In this document: piece by piece, positions 16,710 to 26,008 of the stretch
How positions within the stretch are numbered: the stretch's first letter is position 1
How the letters are laid out: every line of letters begins with the position of its first letter
NCBI GenBank assembly: GCA_022844015.1
Contig: JALHMO010000038.1
Coordinates: 1 to 45,724 of the forward strand
Direction: 5' to 3'
From: Reyranella sp.
GTDB taxonomy: Bacteria; Pseudomonadota; Alphaproteobacteria; Reyranellales; Reyranellaceae
DNA length: 45,724 nucleotides
The notes under the pieces: generated by a model
Database searches by the model: none
Told to the model about the DNA's origin: nothing
The model's input: only the letters and a program-made list of their open reading frames with translations
Made by a program: the position numbers and the translations under genes

Positions 16710-17700
16710 GTGACCAACGTAGCGAAGCTACCGACTGAGACCCGGCTGCCGGAGACCGAGCGCCCAGCGCATTCGGTCCCGACGGACGATCTCGTCGCGG
16801 CCGGCAAGCGCGTGCGCGACAAGATCCCGCGAGCGGCCCAGGGAATCTGGAAGCGGCACAAGGATCGGGCCGACCCCCTCGCGATCCTTCGTGTCTCCGA
16901 CGAAGGCCGGATGCAGGAGCTCGTTCCGATCCGGTACGGCCGAATGCTCGAGACGCCCTTCACCTACTATCGTGGATCGGCGGCCGTCATGGCCGCCGAC
17001 CTCGCCGTCGCTCCGACAATGGGGTTCATGTCCAGGCCTGTGGCGACTGCCATCTGCTCAATTTCGGTGGCTTCGCCACACCTGAGCGGAACATAAACTT
17101 CGACATCAACGACTTCGACGAGACCCTGCCGGCACCCTGGGAATGGGACGTCAAGCGGCTGGTAGCCTCGTTCGTATTGGCAGCCCGGGCCAATGGCCTG
17201 TCGGATTCGGCGGGCCGCGACGCGGCGGTCGCGGCTGCACGCAGCTATCGCGAGCGGTTGCGCGAGGTTGCGGAGATGAGCCCGCTCGAGGCGTGGTACG
17301 CCAAGATCGGTGTCGAGGATTTCTTCGGCCTGATCGATGACCCCGATGTGAAGAACCGCGCGCGTCGCCGGATCGAGAAGGCGAAGCAGGACAGGGCTTC
17401 CGACATCGACTACCCGAAGCTGGCCGAGATGGTCGGCGGCCAGGTGCAGATCAAGGATCAGCCACCCCTGATCTTCCACCCGGAGCTTTCACGTGAGGCG
17501 GGCTTCAGGAGCTTCCTGGACAAGGCAATTGCCGAGTATCGTGAGAGCCTTCCCGACGACCGGCGCGTCCTGCTCGACCGCTACCGCCTGGTCGACATGG
17601 CCATGAAGGTGGTGGGAATCGGCAGCGTCGGACGCTATTGCGCAATCGGCCTGTTCATGTCGTCGTCGAACCAGCACAAGTCGTCAGGTCACTTGATCTG
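16710..17700 (+). pseudogene. DUF2252 family protein, frameshifted and 3'-truncated
   Basis: From a GTG at 16710 (GGAGGG just upstream) the reading shows RVRDKIPRAAQGIWK, then ELVPIRYGRM and YYRGSAAVMAADLA, hallmarks of the DUF2252 family. At 17019-17021 the frame is lost: the continuing homology (GVHVQACGDCHLLNFGGF, then DINDFDETLPAPWEWDVKRL) is in the +2 frame, as if one base had been deleted. The second frame runs to GIGSVGRYCAIGLFMSSSN, then similarity ends near 17675-17700 and the frame reads nonsense into the terminator and tRNA. Intact members run about 100 or more residues further. It is therefore a decayed gene. Confidence 0.8.
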
Positions 17701-17721
17701 CCTCAATGGCAGCACACATGA

Positions 17722-17744
17722 GAAAGCCCCGCTTCCGCGGGGCT
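17722..17744 (-). terminator. Rho-independent terminator of tRNA-Lys
   Basis: Stem AGCCCCGC/GCGGGGCT with a four-base loop; on the minus strand it is followed by TTTCTC. It lies 17 bases beyond the CCA end of the tRNA. Confidence 0.75.
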
Positions 17745-17760
17745 CGTTCATGACCGGCCA

Positions 17761-17836
<76 letters not shown>

Positions 17837-17868
17837 GCCTGATGGCGGCATGGCCGGAAGCGGCGCGG

Positions 17869-17897
17869 GCTATAGCAAGCAGGGTCCGCCTTGTCGA
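17869..17897 (-). promoter_or_regulatory. Candidate promoter of tRNA-Lys
   Basis: On the minus strand a TCGACA -35 box (17892-17897), exactly 17 bases, then a TATAGC -10 box (17869-17874), placed 33 bases before the mature tRNA 5' end. Spacing and boxes fit a housekeeping sigma factor. Confidence 0.5.
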
Positions 17898-17951
17898 TAG
17901 GCCCATGGCAAAGAAAATCGTGCCCGGTCGGCGGGTCCGCGGGCGGGCGGG

Positions 17952-19109
17952 TCAGCGCGTCCGCGGCAATTGCGCATCGCGATAGACGTTGACGCCGATC
18001 AGCAGGCCGCAGGCGAACATCACCGAGACCATGGCGGTGCCGCCGTTGCTGACCAGCGGCAGCGGCACGCCGACCACCGGCAGGAGCCCCATCACCATGG
18101 CGGTGTTGATGAACACGTAGAGGAACATCATGGCGGTGACGCCGAGCGCCACCAGGCGACCGAAATGATGCTGGCAGCGCAAGGCGATCGAAAAGCCCCA
18201 CACCAGCACGAGGGCAAACAGGCCGAGCAGCACCAGGGCGCCCACCAAGCCCCATTCCTCGACGAAGGAGGTGAAGATGAAGTCGGTCTGCTTCTCGGGC
18301 AGGAAATTCAGCGCCGACTGGGTTCCCTTGCCGAACCCCTTGCCGAACAGGCCGCCCGAGCCGATGGCGATCTTCGACTGGGTGATGTGATAGCCGGCGC
18401 CCAGCGGGTCGCGGTCGGGATCGAGGAAGGTGAGCACGCGCTTGCGCTGGTACTCGTGCATGAGCGACCAGGCGACCGGCAGGCTGGCGATCGCGCCGAC
18501 CCCCGCTACCAGGAACATCCATAGCGGGACGCCCGCCACGAACAGCAGCGCGCCACCGCCCATCAGCACCATCATGGCGGTGCCGAGGTCGGGCTGGACC
18601 ATGACCAGCCCGACCGGCATCAGGATCAGCAGAAGCGGCGGCACGACATAGAGGATGCGCGCCGCCTCCTCCTTGCGCAGGCCGTGATAGTAGCGCGCCA
18701 GCATGAGGATCACCGCCACCTTGGCGATCTCCGAAGGCTGGATCTGGAGCGGCCCGAGCACCAGCCAGCGCTGCGCGCCCATGCCGATCTTGCCGACCAC
18801 ATCGACCGCCACCAGCAGAAGCAGCGCGACGATGTAGATCGGCCAGGAGAGCGCCAGCCAGACGCGAGGCGGCACCAGCGCCGTCACCAGCAGGACCCCG
18901 AGCGCCGCGACGTAGCGCATGGCGTGGCGCGACGCCCACGGATCGAAGCGGCCACCCGCCGCCGAATAGAGCGCCAGCACGCCGATCCCCGCGATCGCCG
19001 TCAGCACCAGCACGAGGCCCCAGTTGATGCGCCAGATCTTCTCGGCGAAGCTGATCGGCGCCGGTGCGTCGAGCGCGCCGCCACCTCCCTGCATCGAGGC
19101 GATGCTCAT
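17952..19109 (-). CDS. rodA: Rod-shape peptidoglycan glycosyltransferase RodA
   Basis: Predicted 385-residue polytopic inner-membrane SEDS protein that polymerises lipid II glycan strands with PBP2 during elongation. About ten hydrophobic spans are visible. SEDS landmarks include QRWLVLGPLQIQPSE, the loop KRVLTFLDPDRDPLGAGYH, the catalytic-aspartate segment EKQTDFIFTSFVEEWG and the C-terminal PLPLVSNGGTAM. It is the last gene of the mreB-mreC-mreD-mrdA-rodA set, separated from mrdA by a family B repeat. The ATG at 19109 gives a normal-length protein. Confidence 0.95.
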   Translation of the reverse strand: MSIASMQGGGGALDAPAPISFAEKIWRINWGLVLVLTAIAGIGVLALYSAAGGRFDPWASRHAMRYVAALGVLLVTALVPPRVWLALSWPIYIVALLLLVAVDVVGKIGMGAQRWLVLGPLQIQPSEIAKVAVILMLARYYHGLRKEEAARILYVVPPLLLILMPVGLVMVQPDLGTAMMVLMGGGALLFVAGVPLWMFLVAGVGAIASLPVAWSLMHEYQRKRVLTFLDPDRDPLGAGYHITQSKIAIGSGGLFGKGFGKGTQSALNFLPEKQTDFIFTSFVEEWGLVGALVLLGLFALVLVWGFSIALRCQHHFGRLVALGVTAMMFLYVFINTAMVMGLLPVVGVPLPLVSNGGTAMVSVMFACGLLIGVNVYRDAQLPRTR

Positions 19110-19159
19110 CGCGGGGCTCTCATCGCGGGGCGTTCACCCATGAACGCGCCTCTAACTCT

Positions 19160-19284
19160 CCTCCCCAGCTTCGCTGGGGAGGTGTCGCGGTAATCCGCGA
19201 CGGAGGGGTCATGAGCAGCGGGACTGGGGCCTATGACCCCTCCGCCCCGTATGACGGGGCACCTCCCCAGCGAAGCTGGGGAGG
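19160..19284. repeat. Five-hairpin repeat, family B copy 2 (between mrdA and rodA)
   Basis: Same order of hairpins as copy 1. Hairpin 2 is GTCGCGG/CCGCGAC and hairpin 4 GCCCCG/CGGGGC, both changed from copy 1 on both sides so that pairing is kept. Central loop forward orientation (GAGCAGCGGGACTGGGGCCT). It fills most of the 211-base gap inside an otherwise tight operon, so it should be part of the mRNA and may end or stabilise transcripts there. Confidence 0.88.
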
Positions 19285-19320
19285 AAGCTGAGCGGGCGCG
19301 CCGATGCAAATGCCCGCTCC

Positions 19321-21231
19321 TCATCGCGACGCCATCTTGCGGAAATTGTCGGTCCGGCGCGACGGGTCGCGCTTCATGGTCTCGAGCAGCACGTCGCGGC
19401 CGATCGGGCCTGCCGTCGTGCCGCCTGCCATGCCGTGCTCGACGATGACGGCGCAGGCATAGCGCGGATTGTCGAGCGGCCCGAAGCAGACGAAAAGCGC
19501 GTGATGGCGGAGATGCCAGGGCAGCTGCGCCTGCGTGATGCCGAGCTCGCGCTCGCGCTCGGTGATGCGCTTGACCTGGGCCGTGCCGGTCTTGCCGGCG
19601 AAGCGCAGGGCCGGCTCGATCAGCTTGCCCGCGGCGTCGCGGCGCAGCGCGTTGGCGGTCCCGAGGCTGCCGTTCACCACCTGGTTCATGCCTTCGCGAA
19701 CGATGGCGAGATGCTGGGCATTGAAGCGCATCGAGGGCGCGTTGGGCTTGTTGCGCGTCGGCGGCGGCGCCAGCTCCTCGCGCGGCGTCGCCGAGGCGAG
19801 CAGCAGGTTGGGCTGGACCTCGTAGCCGCCATTGGCGATGCGCGCCGTCATGATGGCGAGCTGAAGCGGCGTCGACGTCATGAAGCCCTGGCCGATCCCG
19901 AGATTGAACGTATCGCCGTGCTGCCATGGCTTGCCGAGCTTCTCCTGCTTCCAGGCTCGGCTCGGCTGGTTGGCGGCCGATTCGCCCGGCAGGCCGAGCT
20001 CGCTGACACGGCCGAAGCCCAGCCGGTTGGCGACGTCGGCGATGCGGTCGACGCCGGCGCGACGGGCGGCCTCGTAGAAGAAGCAGTCGCATGAGCAGGC
20101 GAGCGCCTCGGTGACATTGGTCGAGCCGTGGCCGGCGGTCAGCCAGCAATGGAATTTGATCTTGCCGAGCTCGAGGAAGCCCATGCAGGGCAGCCTGGTC
20201 CACGGGTCGATCGCCCGCGATTCGAGCGCCGCCAGCACTGTCACCATCTTGTAGGTCGAGCCCGGCGGATAGACGCCGCCGATCGCCTTGTTGTGCAGCG
20301 GCCGCTCCGGGCTGTCGAGCAGGTCGCGCCATTCGCTCTGGGTGATGCCGCGGGCAAAGGTGTTGGGATCGAAACCCGGCGTCGACACCATGGCCAGAAG
20401 GTCGCCGGTGACGACGTCCATCACCACCACCGAGCCGCTCTGGTGCTGCTTCATCTTCTCCGCGGCGAAGCGCTGCAAGTCGAGATCGATGGTGAGGAGA
20501 GCGTTGGAGCCGGGCTGGCCCTCGGTGCGGTCGAGCTCGCGCACGACCCGGCCGACCGCATTGACCTCGACCTGCACGGCGCCGGCGCGCCCGCGCAGGT
20601 CGTCCTCGAGCGAGCGCTCGACGCCCTTCTTGCCGAAGCGCAGCGTGGGGAGCTGCAGCACCGGGTCGTCGCGGCCGGCCAGATCCTCGTCGGCGACGCG
20701 GCCGGTGTAGCCCACGATGTGGCTCATCAGGTCGCCTTCGGGATAGTCGCGCGACTGACCGAGGTCGATGAACACGCCCGGCAGGTCGGGCGCGTTGAAC
20801 TCGACGCGCGCCACCTCCTCCCAGCCGAGATTCTCGCGCACCACGACAGGCTGGGCGTTGCGGCTGCGCTTGAGCTCGCGCAGCAGGCGCACCTTGTCGG
20901 CCTCGGCGAGCGAGAAGATCTGATCGAGCCGGTCGATCAGCAGCTCGACGCCGCGGCCGCGATCGGACGTCGCCATGCAGCGGAAATTGTTGCGGTTGAC
21001 GGCGAGCGGCTTGCCGGTTCGATCGAAGATCAGGCCGCGCGACGGCGGCAGCAGCCGCAGATTTATGCGATTTTCCTCGGCCAGCGTGGCGAAGCGCTGC
21101 GTCTCGAGCACCTGCAGCTGGTAGAGCCGGCCGGCCAGCGCCGACATCAGCGCCATCTGGGCGCCGCCCAGCAGCAGGGCGCGCCGCGTGAACAGGCCCG
21201 AGCGCTCGCCGTCGCCCTTGCGGTAGCGCAT
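19321..21231 (-). CDS. mrdA: Penicillin-binding protein 2 (elongasome transpeptidase)
   Basis: Predicted 636-residue class B penicillin-binding protein. A membrane anchor (about 18-36) follows a short cytoplasmic tail; the pedestal domain includes LPPSRGLIFDRTGKPLA. Transpeptidase motifs: nucleophile Ser325 and Lys328 in GSTYK, the SxD-type motif Ser380-Cys-Asp382 in ACSCDCFFYE, and KTG at 547-549. It cross-links the glycan made by RodA. Its ATG at 21231 shares one base with the mreD stop (TGATG), pointing to translational coupling. A longer upstream reading to 21462 overlaps mreD and is rejected. Confidence 0.95.
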   Translation of the reverse strand: MRYRKGDGERSGLFTRRALLLGGAQMALMSALAGRLYQLQVLETQRFATLAEENRINLRLLPPSRGLIFDRTGKPLAVNRNNFRCMATSDRGRGVELLIDRLDQIFSLAEADKVRLLRELKRSRNAQPVVVRENLGWEEVARVEFNAPDLPGVFIDLGQSRDYPEGDLMSHIVGYTGRVADEDLAGRDDPVLQLPTLRFGKKGVERSLEDDLRGRAGAVQVEVNAVGRVVRELDRTEGQPGSNALLTIDLDLQRFAAEKMKQHQSGSVVVMDVVTGDLLAMVSTPGFDPNTFARGITQSEWRDLLDSPERPLHNKAIGGVYPPGSTYKMVTVLAALESRAIDPWTRLPCMGFLELGKIKFHCWLTAGHGSTNVTEALACSCDCFFYEAARRAGVDRIADVANRLGFGRVSELGLPGESAANQPSRAWKQEKLGKPWQHGDTFNLGIGQGFMTSTPLQLAIMTARIANGGYEVQPNLLLASATPREELAPPPTRNKPNAPSMRFNAQHLAIVREGMNQVVNGSLGTANALRRDAAGKLIEPALRFAGKTGTAQVKRITERERELGITQAQLPWHLRHHALFVCFGPLDNPRYACAVIVEHGMAGGTTAGPIGRDVLLETMKRDPSRRTDNFRKMASR

Positions 21232-21803
21232 CACGGCGCGGTTCCTCCCGGCCGCGCCGTGCCGCGCGACAGCTCGGGCACGTTCAGCGGATCGCGCGCG
21301 CGGACGCGGGCGAGCAGCGGGCCGATCAGCGGGTAGAGGACGACGATCACCACGTACTGGACGAACGCCGCGAGCGGCGCGATCGCCGTCCAAGTCCACA
21401 GCGAGGTCAGGGACCAGACCAGGACGACGAAGCCCAGCGCCAACAGGCAAAACCCGGCCCACTGGAACAGGAATGGCACGCCGACCAGATATCGCCGGTT
21501 GGCCACCACCGCGGCGCGGATCAGCACGAACCCCAGGCCGCTCACGCCGACCGGCGCGCCGGGCCCGCCGAGCAGCAGATCGAGCAGCACGCCCATCGCC
21601 AGCAGCAACGGTCCGGGCAGGCGCTCCGGGGTTGCGAGGCTGAACTGGAAGACGGTCAGCGCCGGCAGGAGCGGCAAGGCGTCGGCGAGATAGGGCACGC
21701 GCAGCGGCGCCAAGGTCAGCAGCACGAAGAACAGCAGCACCGTGCCGGGCAGCGCGGCCCGGCCCCAGCGATCGAGCGTGCCGAGCGTGCCATCGACCCG
21801 CAC
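21231..21803 (-). CDS. mreD: Rod-shape-determining protein MreD
   Basis: Predicted 190-residue inner-membrane protein with about five hydrophobic spans, including LLFFVLLTLAPLRVP and AFVQYVVIVVLYPLIGPLL. It joins MreC to the elongasome. The start is GTG at 21803, one base after the mreC stop; the stop overlaps the mrdA start. Identification rests on hydrophobic pattern, size, and fixed position between mreC and mrdA, since MreD is poorly conserved. Confidence 0.88.
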   Translation of the reverse strand: MRVDGTLGTLDRWGRAALPGTVLLFFVLLTLAPLRVPYLADALPLLPALTVFQFSLATPERLPGPLLLAMGVLLDLLLGGPGAPVGVSGLGFVLIRAAVVANRRYLVGVPFLFQWAGFCLLALGFVVLVWSLTSLWTWTAIAPLAAFVQYVVIVVLYPLIGPLLARVRARDPLNVPELSRGTARPGGTAP

Positions 21804-21804
21804 C

Positions 21805-22710
21805 TCAGCGCACCCTCTGGCCGGCCGAGGAGACGCCGGGCTGGGTCGTCGCCGGCACCACGCCCGGGTTGCTCACCAGGCCGGGCACGCCGTAGTCGAC
21901 GACCCGGACGAACTCCAGTCGCGAGAAATCGGCAAACGGCCGCACGCGCACGCTGCCTTCGCCGGTCTCGACGACCTCACCTATCGGTATGCCGACGGGA
22001 AAGCTTCCGCCGTGCCCCGAGGTGATGATGCGATCGCCACGCTGCACGCCGGCGACGCTCTGCAGCAGGGTGAGACGAAGCTGAGGGGAATTGTTGCCGA
22101 CCACGATGGCACGCTCGCGCGTGCGCTCGATCAGCACCGGCAGGCGGGAGTTGACGTCCGTCACGAACAGCACGCGGGCGCTGTTCTCGCCGACCTCCGC
22201 AATGCGCCCGGCGAGACCCTCCCCGGTCACCACGGCCTGGCCATGGGCCACGCCGGCACGGCGACCGACATTGAGCAGTGCGCCGCGTACATAGGCGCTG
22301 ACGCTGTCGCCCACCAGCCGGGCCGTTATGAACGAGGCCTCCGGCCCTTCGTGGAACCTGGACAGCCCGCGCAGGCCTTCGTTCTCGTTCTCGAGGCGGC
22401 GGGCGGCGGTCTGCCAGGCGAGCAGCCGGCTGTTCTCCTCGCGCAGGCGCGCATTCTCCTCGCGCAGAGAGGCGAATTCCTGCAAATCGGCGATGGCGCG
22501 GTTGGCCGCCCCGACCGGCCGGGCGATCGCCTCGAGCATCGGGGCGGCGAGATCGAGTGCCACGACCCGGACATGCTCGACCAGCACCGTATCGGCCTTG
22601 CCGACCAGCATGATGCCGAACGCAGCGATGATCAGCAGGCCGAGCGCAAAGCGCTGCACGGCCGAGCGCACCTGGCCAGCGACTACCTCGAAGTCGTCCC
22701 GGATCGCCAT
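21805..22710 (-). CDS. mreC: Rod-shape-determining protein MreC
   Basis: Predicted 301-residue bitopic periplasmic scaffold. One transmembrane helix (about 21-39), a coiled coil rich in Leu/Glu/Asn (about 72-112, FASLREENARLREENSRLL), then two beta domains containing VVTGEGLAGRIAEVGENSARVLFVTD and GDRIITSGHGGSFPVGIPIG, the usual MreC landmarks. The last ~25 residues are a Pro/Ser-rich tail. A family B repeat separates it from mreB. Confidence 0.93.
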   Translation of the reverse strand: MAIRDDFEVVAGQVRSAVQRFALGLLIIAAFGIMLVGKADTVLVEHVRVVALDLAAPMLEAIARPVGAANRAIADLQEFASLREENARLREENSRLLAWQTAARRLENENEGLRGLSRFHEGPEASFITARLVGDSVSAYVRGALLNVGRRAGVAHGQAVVTGEGLAGRIAEVGENSARVLFVTDVNSRLPVLIERTRERAIVVGNNSPQLRLTLLQSVAGVQRGDRIITSGHGGSFPVGIPIGEVVETGEGSVRVRPFADFSRLEFVRVVDYGVPGLVSNPGVVPATTQPGVSSAGQRVR

Positions 22711-22827
22711 GTCCCGCCCATACTACCCCTCATGTGCGAGCTCGTGCCGCTGGTTTTTTCTCCGATCATGCTGCCCTCCCCAGATTCGCGGAGGAGATAC
22801 CAGCGTCTTCGACGGCTTTCTCTTTGT

Positions 22828-22955
22828 CCTCTCCAGCGAAGCTGGGGAGGTGTCGCCGTCTCCGGCGACGGAGGGGTCATGAGCCACAGTCTCGCTGCTC
22901 ATGACCCCTCCGCCCCCGATTCCGGGGGCACCTCCCCGGCGAAGCCGGGGAGGAG
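22828..22955. repeat. Five-hairpin repeat, family B copy 3 (between mreB and mreC)
   Basis: Hairpin 2 is GTCGCCG/CGGCGAC, hairpin 4 GCCCCCG/CGGGGGC and hairpin 5 CTCCCCGGC/GCCGGGGAG, where an A-to-G change on the left is matched by T-to-C on the right. The central loop (GAGCCACAGTCTCGCTGCTC) is itself nearly self-complementary and does not show orientation. Immediately left (22775-22796) there is a degraded extra CTCCCCAG/CGGAGGAG half-hairpin. It begins six bases after the mreB stop. Confidence 0.85.
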
Positions 22956-22961
22956 AAAAGG

Positions 22962-24002
<1,041 letters not shown>

Positions 24003-24077
24003 TTAGTCAAGTCTCTGTAATTGCTAGGAAATTTGGATCGGCACTGCCTGCTGGCGCCCGCCGTCGAGGCGCGCACG

Positions 24078-24106
24078 GGTTTAGACCGATGGACGGGGCC
24101 CCGCAA
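24078..24106 (-). promoter_or_regulatory. Candidate promoter of the mre/rod operon
   Basis: On the minus strand TTGCGG (24101-24106), a 17-base spacer, and TAAACC (24078-24083), 76 bases before the mreB start. About 37 bases further upstream is a perfect inverted repeat GACATCA/TGATGTC with a seven-base spacer (24143-24163), a possible protein site. The rest of 24003-24193 shows nothing else clear. Confidence 0.42.
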
Positions 24107-24193
24107 GGTCATTCGGGCCGCGACGACCGAGCGTGCCGGTCGGACATCACGGATCATGATGTCTGAACCACGCTCTTCTTGTCCTCTCATTCT

Positions 24194-24323
24194 CCTCCCC
24201 AAGCGCAGCTTGGGGAGGTGTCGGCGTAATCGCCGACGGAGGGGTCATAGGCCCCAGTCCCGCTGCTCATGACCCCTCCGCCCCCGACTACGGGGGCACC
24301 TCCCCAGCGAAGCTGGGGAGGAG
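24194..24323. repeat. Five-hairpin repeat, family B copy 4 (upstream of mreB)
   Basis: Hairpin 1 is CTCCCCAAGC/GCTTGGGGAG, one base pair longer than in other copies; hairpin 2 GTCGGCG/CGCCGAC; hairpin 4 GCCCCCG/CGGGGGC; hairpin 5 CTCCCCAGC/GCTGGGGAG. The central loop reads AGGCCCCAGTCCCGCTGCTC, the reverse complement of the loop in copies 1 and 2, so this copy is inverted. It sits between the mre promoter region and the convergent end of the small secreted protein gene. Confidence 0.88.
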
Positions 24324-24374
24324 AATGTAAAGGGTGCCGCTGGCGGCAGACATGTCTCGGGCTCCGAAGAGCCA

Positions 24375-24749
24375 TCACTGCGTCGCCGGCTTCGCCTTGC
24401 TCGCTTCCTTCGCCAGGGCTTCGATATCCTGATGCGACAGCCGCCGCAGGTCGTCATAGGCTTTGCGCGTGAACTCCGCGCGGCCGGTGCCCTCGCCGCT
24501 CAGCGTGTACTTGCCGCCTCGTTCGACGAACAGGAAGTAGAACGGCAGGGCGGGATTGCCGCGCGCCGTCACGATCGCGACCGAGCGCTCGTCGCTGCAG
24601 CCGTAGAGGTCCCATGCCGTGCCGCCGAACATGCGGCTGCTGCCGGCCGGGCCACGATCGCACTGGAGCCGGCGCTCCGACGGGCCCTGCGCCACTGCGG
24701 CATCCGCCATCAGGACAAGCATCAGAGCGAGGAGGGTGCGCCCGGTCAT
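24375..24749 (-). CDS. Small secreted protein of unknown function
   Basis: A 124-residue product with a Sec signal peptide (about 1-20, ending AAVAQ). The mature part has three cysteines (LQCDRG, YGCSDE and nearby) that could pair, a beta-rich middle (SVAIVTARGNPALPFYFLFV) and a Lys/Ala-rich C-terminal helix. The ATG at 24749 overlaps the acyl-CoA dehydrogenase stop by four bases (ATGA), so translation is probably coupled. No family recognised. Confidence 0.75.
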   Translation of the reverse strand: MTGRTLLALMLVLMADAAVAQGPSERRLQCDRGPAGSSRMFGGTAWDLYGCSDERSVAIVTARGNPALPFYFLFVERGGKYTLSGEGTGRAEFTRKAYDDLRRLSHQDIEALAKEASKAKPATQ

Positions 24750-25897
24750 AGTCCCATCATCTTGGCGATGGTGTTGCGATGGATGTCGTTGGTGCCGCCG
24801 CCGATCGAGCCGACGCGCACGTCGCGGAACAGGCGCTGCACATCGTGCGCCATGGTATAGCCGGCGCCGCCCATGATCTCCATCGCGAGATGGGCGCAGC
24901 GGAACTCGCCGTCGGTGCCCTGGATCTTGGCGATCGCCGTCTCCTCGACCGGGTTGAGCCCGGCATCGAGCATGTCGGCCAGCCGCCACGTCAGCGCCTG
25001 CGTCGTCTTCAAGAGGATGCGCATGTCGGCGAACTTGTGCTGGATCACCTGGAACTTGGAGATCGGCTGGCCGAACTGGCGGCGCTCGACGGCATAGGCG
25101 CGGGCATACTCGATCGCCCAGTGCATGTTGCCGCAGGCCTGCGCCGCCAGGCACAGGCGCTCGAGATTGAGGCCCTTCATCAGGCCGGCCCAGCCGCGAT
25201 TCTCCTCGCCGATCACGTGATCGGCCGGCACGAACACGCCGTCGAGGAAGATCTCGTTGGCGTGGGTGGTGCGCCGGCCGAGCGTCGGCAATGGCTGCAT
25301 CGTGAGGCCGGGCGCGCGGGCATCGACCCAGAACAGGGTGACGCCCTTGTGCCGCGCCTCGCTGTCGGTCTTGGCCACCACCATCAGGTAATCGGCGACG
25401 TGGGCTGCGCTGATGTAGAGCTTCTGGCCGGTGAGCCGGTAGCCGTTGCCGTCGCGCACGGCGCGCGTCTTGATGCCCGACGCGTCCGAGCCGGTGTCGG
25501 GCTCGCTGAGCGCGAAGGCTGATTTCAGGCGGCCGGCGCAGATCTCCGGCAGATAGCGGCGGCGCAGATGCTCGCCGGCGGTGAGCTGCAGGTGCATGCC
25601 GCCATAGACGACGGTCGGCAGGTAGCACGACGAGGCGCCGCTGTAGTGGCGCGCCAGCGCCTCGACCAGCACCACCAGGTCCTTGCGGCTGCCGCCCATG
25701 CCGCCATAGGCCGGGTCGTAGGGCAGCGCCATGTAGCCCGCCTCGGCCAGCGCATCGAACGCAGCATGCGGGAACTCGCTCGCCGCATCGAGCCGGCGGA
25801 TCTCCTCCGCCGGCAGCACGCGCGCCAGCAACCCGGCGACATTGCGCCGGATAAGCTTCTGCTCGTCGGTCAGCCCGAAATCGTCGAGGTCGGTCAT
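24746..25897 (-). CDS. Acyl-CoA dehydrogenase
   Basis: Predicted 383-residue FAD flavoenzyme that makes an alpha-beta double bond in an acyl-CoA. Landmarks: N-terminal helical domain, SEPDTGSDASGIKTRA (131-146), LTGQKLYIS, and C-terminal IMGGAGYTMAHDVQRLFRDVRV. The catalytic glutamate of medium-chain type enzymes (EGT motif) is replaced by Gly (GGGT, about 366-369). Glu246 in KGLNLERLCLA matches the position used by isovaleryl-CoA and long-chain dehydrogenases. A branched-chain or related substrate is therefore more likely than a straight medium chain. Confidence 0.9.
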   Translation of the reverse strand: MTDLDDFGLTDEQKLIRRNVAGLLARVLPAEEIRRLDAASEFPHAAFDALAEAGYMALPYDPAYGGMGGSRKDLVVLVEALARHYSGASSCYLPTVVYGGMHLQLTAGEHLRRRYLPEICAGRLKSAFALSEPDTGSDASGIKTRAVRDGNGYRLTGQKLYISAAHVADYLMVVAKTDSEARHKGVTLFWVDARAPGLTMQPLPTLGRRTTHANEIFLDGVFVPADHVIGEENRGWAGLMKGLNLERLCLAAQACGNMHWAIEYARAYAVERRQFGQPISKFQVIQHKFADMRILLKTTQALTWRLADMLDAGLNPVEETAIAKIQGTDGEFRCAHLAMEIMGGAGYTMAHDVQRLFRDVRVGSIGGGTNDIHRNTIAKMMGL

Positions 25898-25916
25898 GGA
25901 TCAATCATGCTCTTCC

Positions 25917-25994
25917 GGACCGCGAACGTCTCGCTCGCTCAGAGCTCATGAGCGAGTCCGACGCGGTAAACCGCGTCGTAGAAGCTCGCGGTCC
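25917..25994. repeat. Palindromic repeat, family A copy 2
   Basis: The left arm GGACCGCGAACGTC...GCTCGCTCA is very close to the arm at 2-26; the right arm ends CTCGCGGTCC. An inner hairpin GACGCGG/CCGCGTC occupies the middle, absent from copy 1. It lies between the dehydrogenase genes at 24746 and 26009. Confidence 0.75.
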
Positions 25995-26008
25995 GCAAGA
26001 TGCCGGAC

